Shown here: piece by piece, positions 6,543 through 6,620 of the stretch
Layout of the letters: each line of letters opens with the position of its first letter
Numbering within the stretch: the first letter of the stretch is position 1
Origin: UBA1724 sp963611685
Lineage (GTDB): Bacteria > Verrucomicrobiota > Lentisphaeria > Oligosphaerales > Oligosphaeraceae
Direction of reading: 5' to 3'
DNA length: 6,620 bases
Assembly: GCA_963611685.1 (NCBI GenBank)
Contig: CAVDSU010000112.1
Span: 1 to 6,620, forward strand
Program-made: the position numbers and the translations under genes
Notes under the pieces: model-generated
The model's database searches: none
The model's input: the letters and a program-made list of their open reading frames with translations, nothing else
What the model was told of the DNA's origin: nothing

Positions 6543-6616
6543 AAGTACTTAGCAATTAGTAGCTAGTGGCTAGTTGCAAGGCGCCGCAGGCGCTGTTCCG
6601 CCTGCCGGCGGTGCCG
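6543..6616 (+). repeat. Composite dispersed repeat, right copy
   Basis: AAGTACTTAGCAATTAGT (6543-6560) is followed by an AGCTAGTGGCTAGTT spacer and then GCCGCAGGCGCTGTTCCGC (6583-6601) with a GC-rich tail. It is the inverted counterpart of the left copy at about 86-163; the two long blocks are identical. The first eight bases, AAGTACTT, are a palindrome, and GGCGCCGCAGGCGCT at 6580-6594 can fold into a hairpin (short stem, GCA loop). The right boundary is uncertain because the window ends nearby. Confidence 0.7.
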
Positions 6617-6620
6617 ATAC

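Noticed and set aside
5542..6555. Minus-strand open frame of 337 codons opposite accD
   Set aside because: Codon-aligned shadow of accD, starting inside the right-end repeat; no family features.

Overview
The window comes from a fairly GC-rich bacterium. All four convincing protein genes lie on the + strand. The secreted phosphatase with a C-terminal CBM9-like domain, and the rarity of Shine-Dalgarno sequences, would fit a Gram-negative member of the PVC group (Lentisphaerota / Kiritimatiellota / Verrucomicrobiota). That placement is inference from memory of such proteins, not a proven assignment.

Layout. Positions 1-378 are non-coding: two small hairpins sharing a 9-base word (33-83), one copy of a composite dispersed repeat (about 86-163), and an AT-richer leader ending in a clear AGGAG ribosome binding site. 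Next comes a two-gene operon: a LemA-family membrane protein (379-1044) and, 24 bases later, a 606-residue two-helix membrane protein (1069-2889) of a family that I recall beside lemA in Mollicutes and Firmicutes (DUF3137-like). A tract of nine G lies inside the second membrane helix of that protein. Positions 2890-3473 are a 584-base stretch with no convincing gene; it carries a tract of ten G and a possible decayed copy of the dispersed repeat. A second gene pair follows: a 724-residue exported protein with an FnIII-like region, a CX5R tyrosine-phosphatase domain and a CBM9-like C-terminus (3474-5648), then accD, the zinc-finger beta subunit of acetyl-CoA carboxyltransferase (5680-6525). The accD stop codon runs straight into a hairpin and a second copy of the composite repeat, in opposite orientation to the one at the left end.

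How the genes relate. The lemA pair is very likely co-transcribed and may form one membrane complex of unknown role. The phosphatase and accD are 31 bases apart and may share a transcript, but no functional link is evident: AccD acts in cytoplasmic fatty-acid synthesis, while the phosphatase is predicted to leave the cytoplasm. I see no rRNA, tRNA, CRISPR array, transposase or prophage gene. I found no clear new multi-gene system. The items most worth following are the exported phosphatase/CBM9 architecture, the coding G tract, and the composite inverted repeat.
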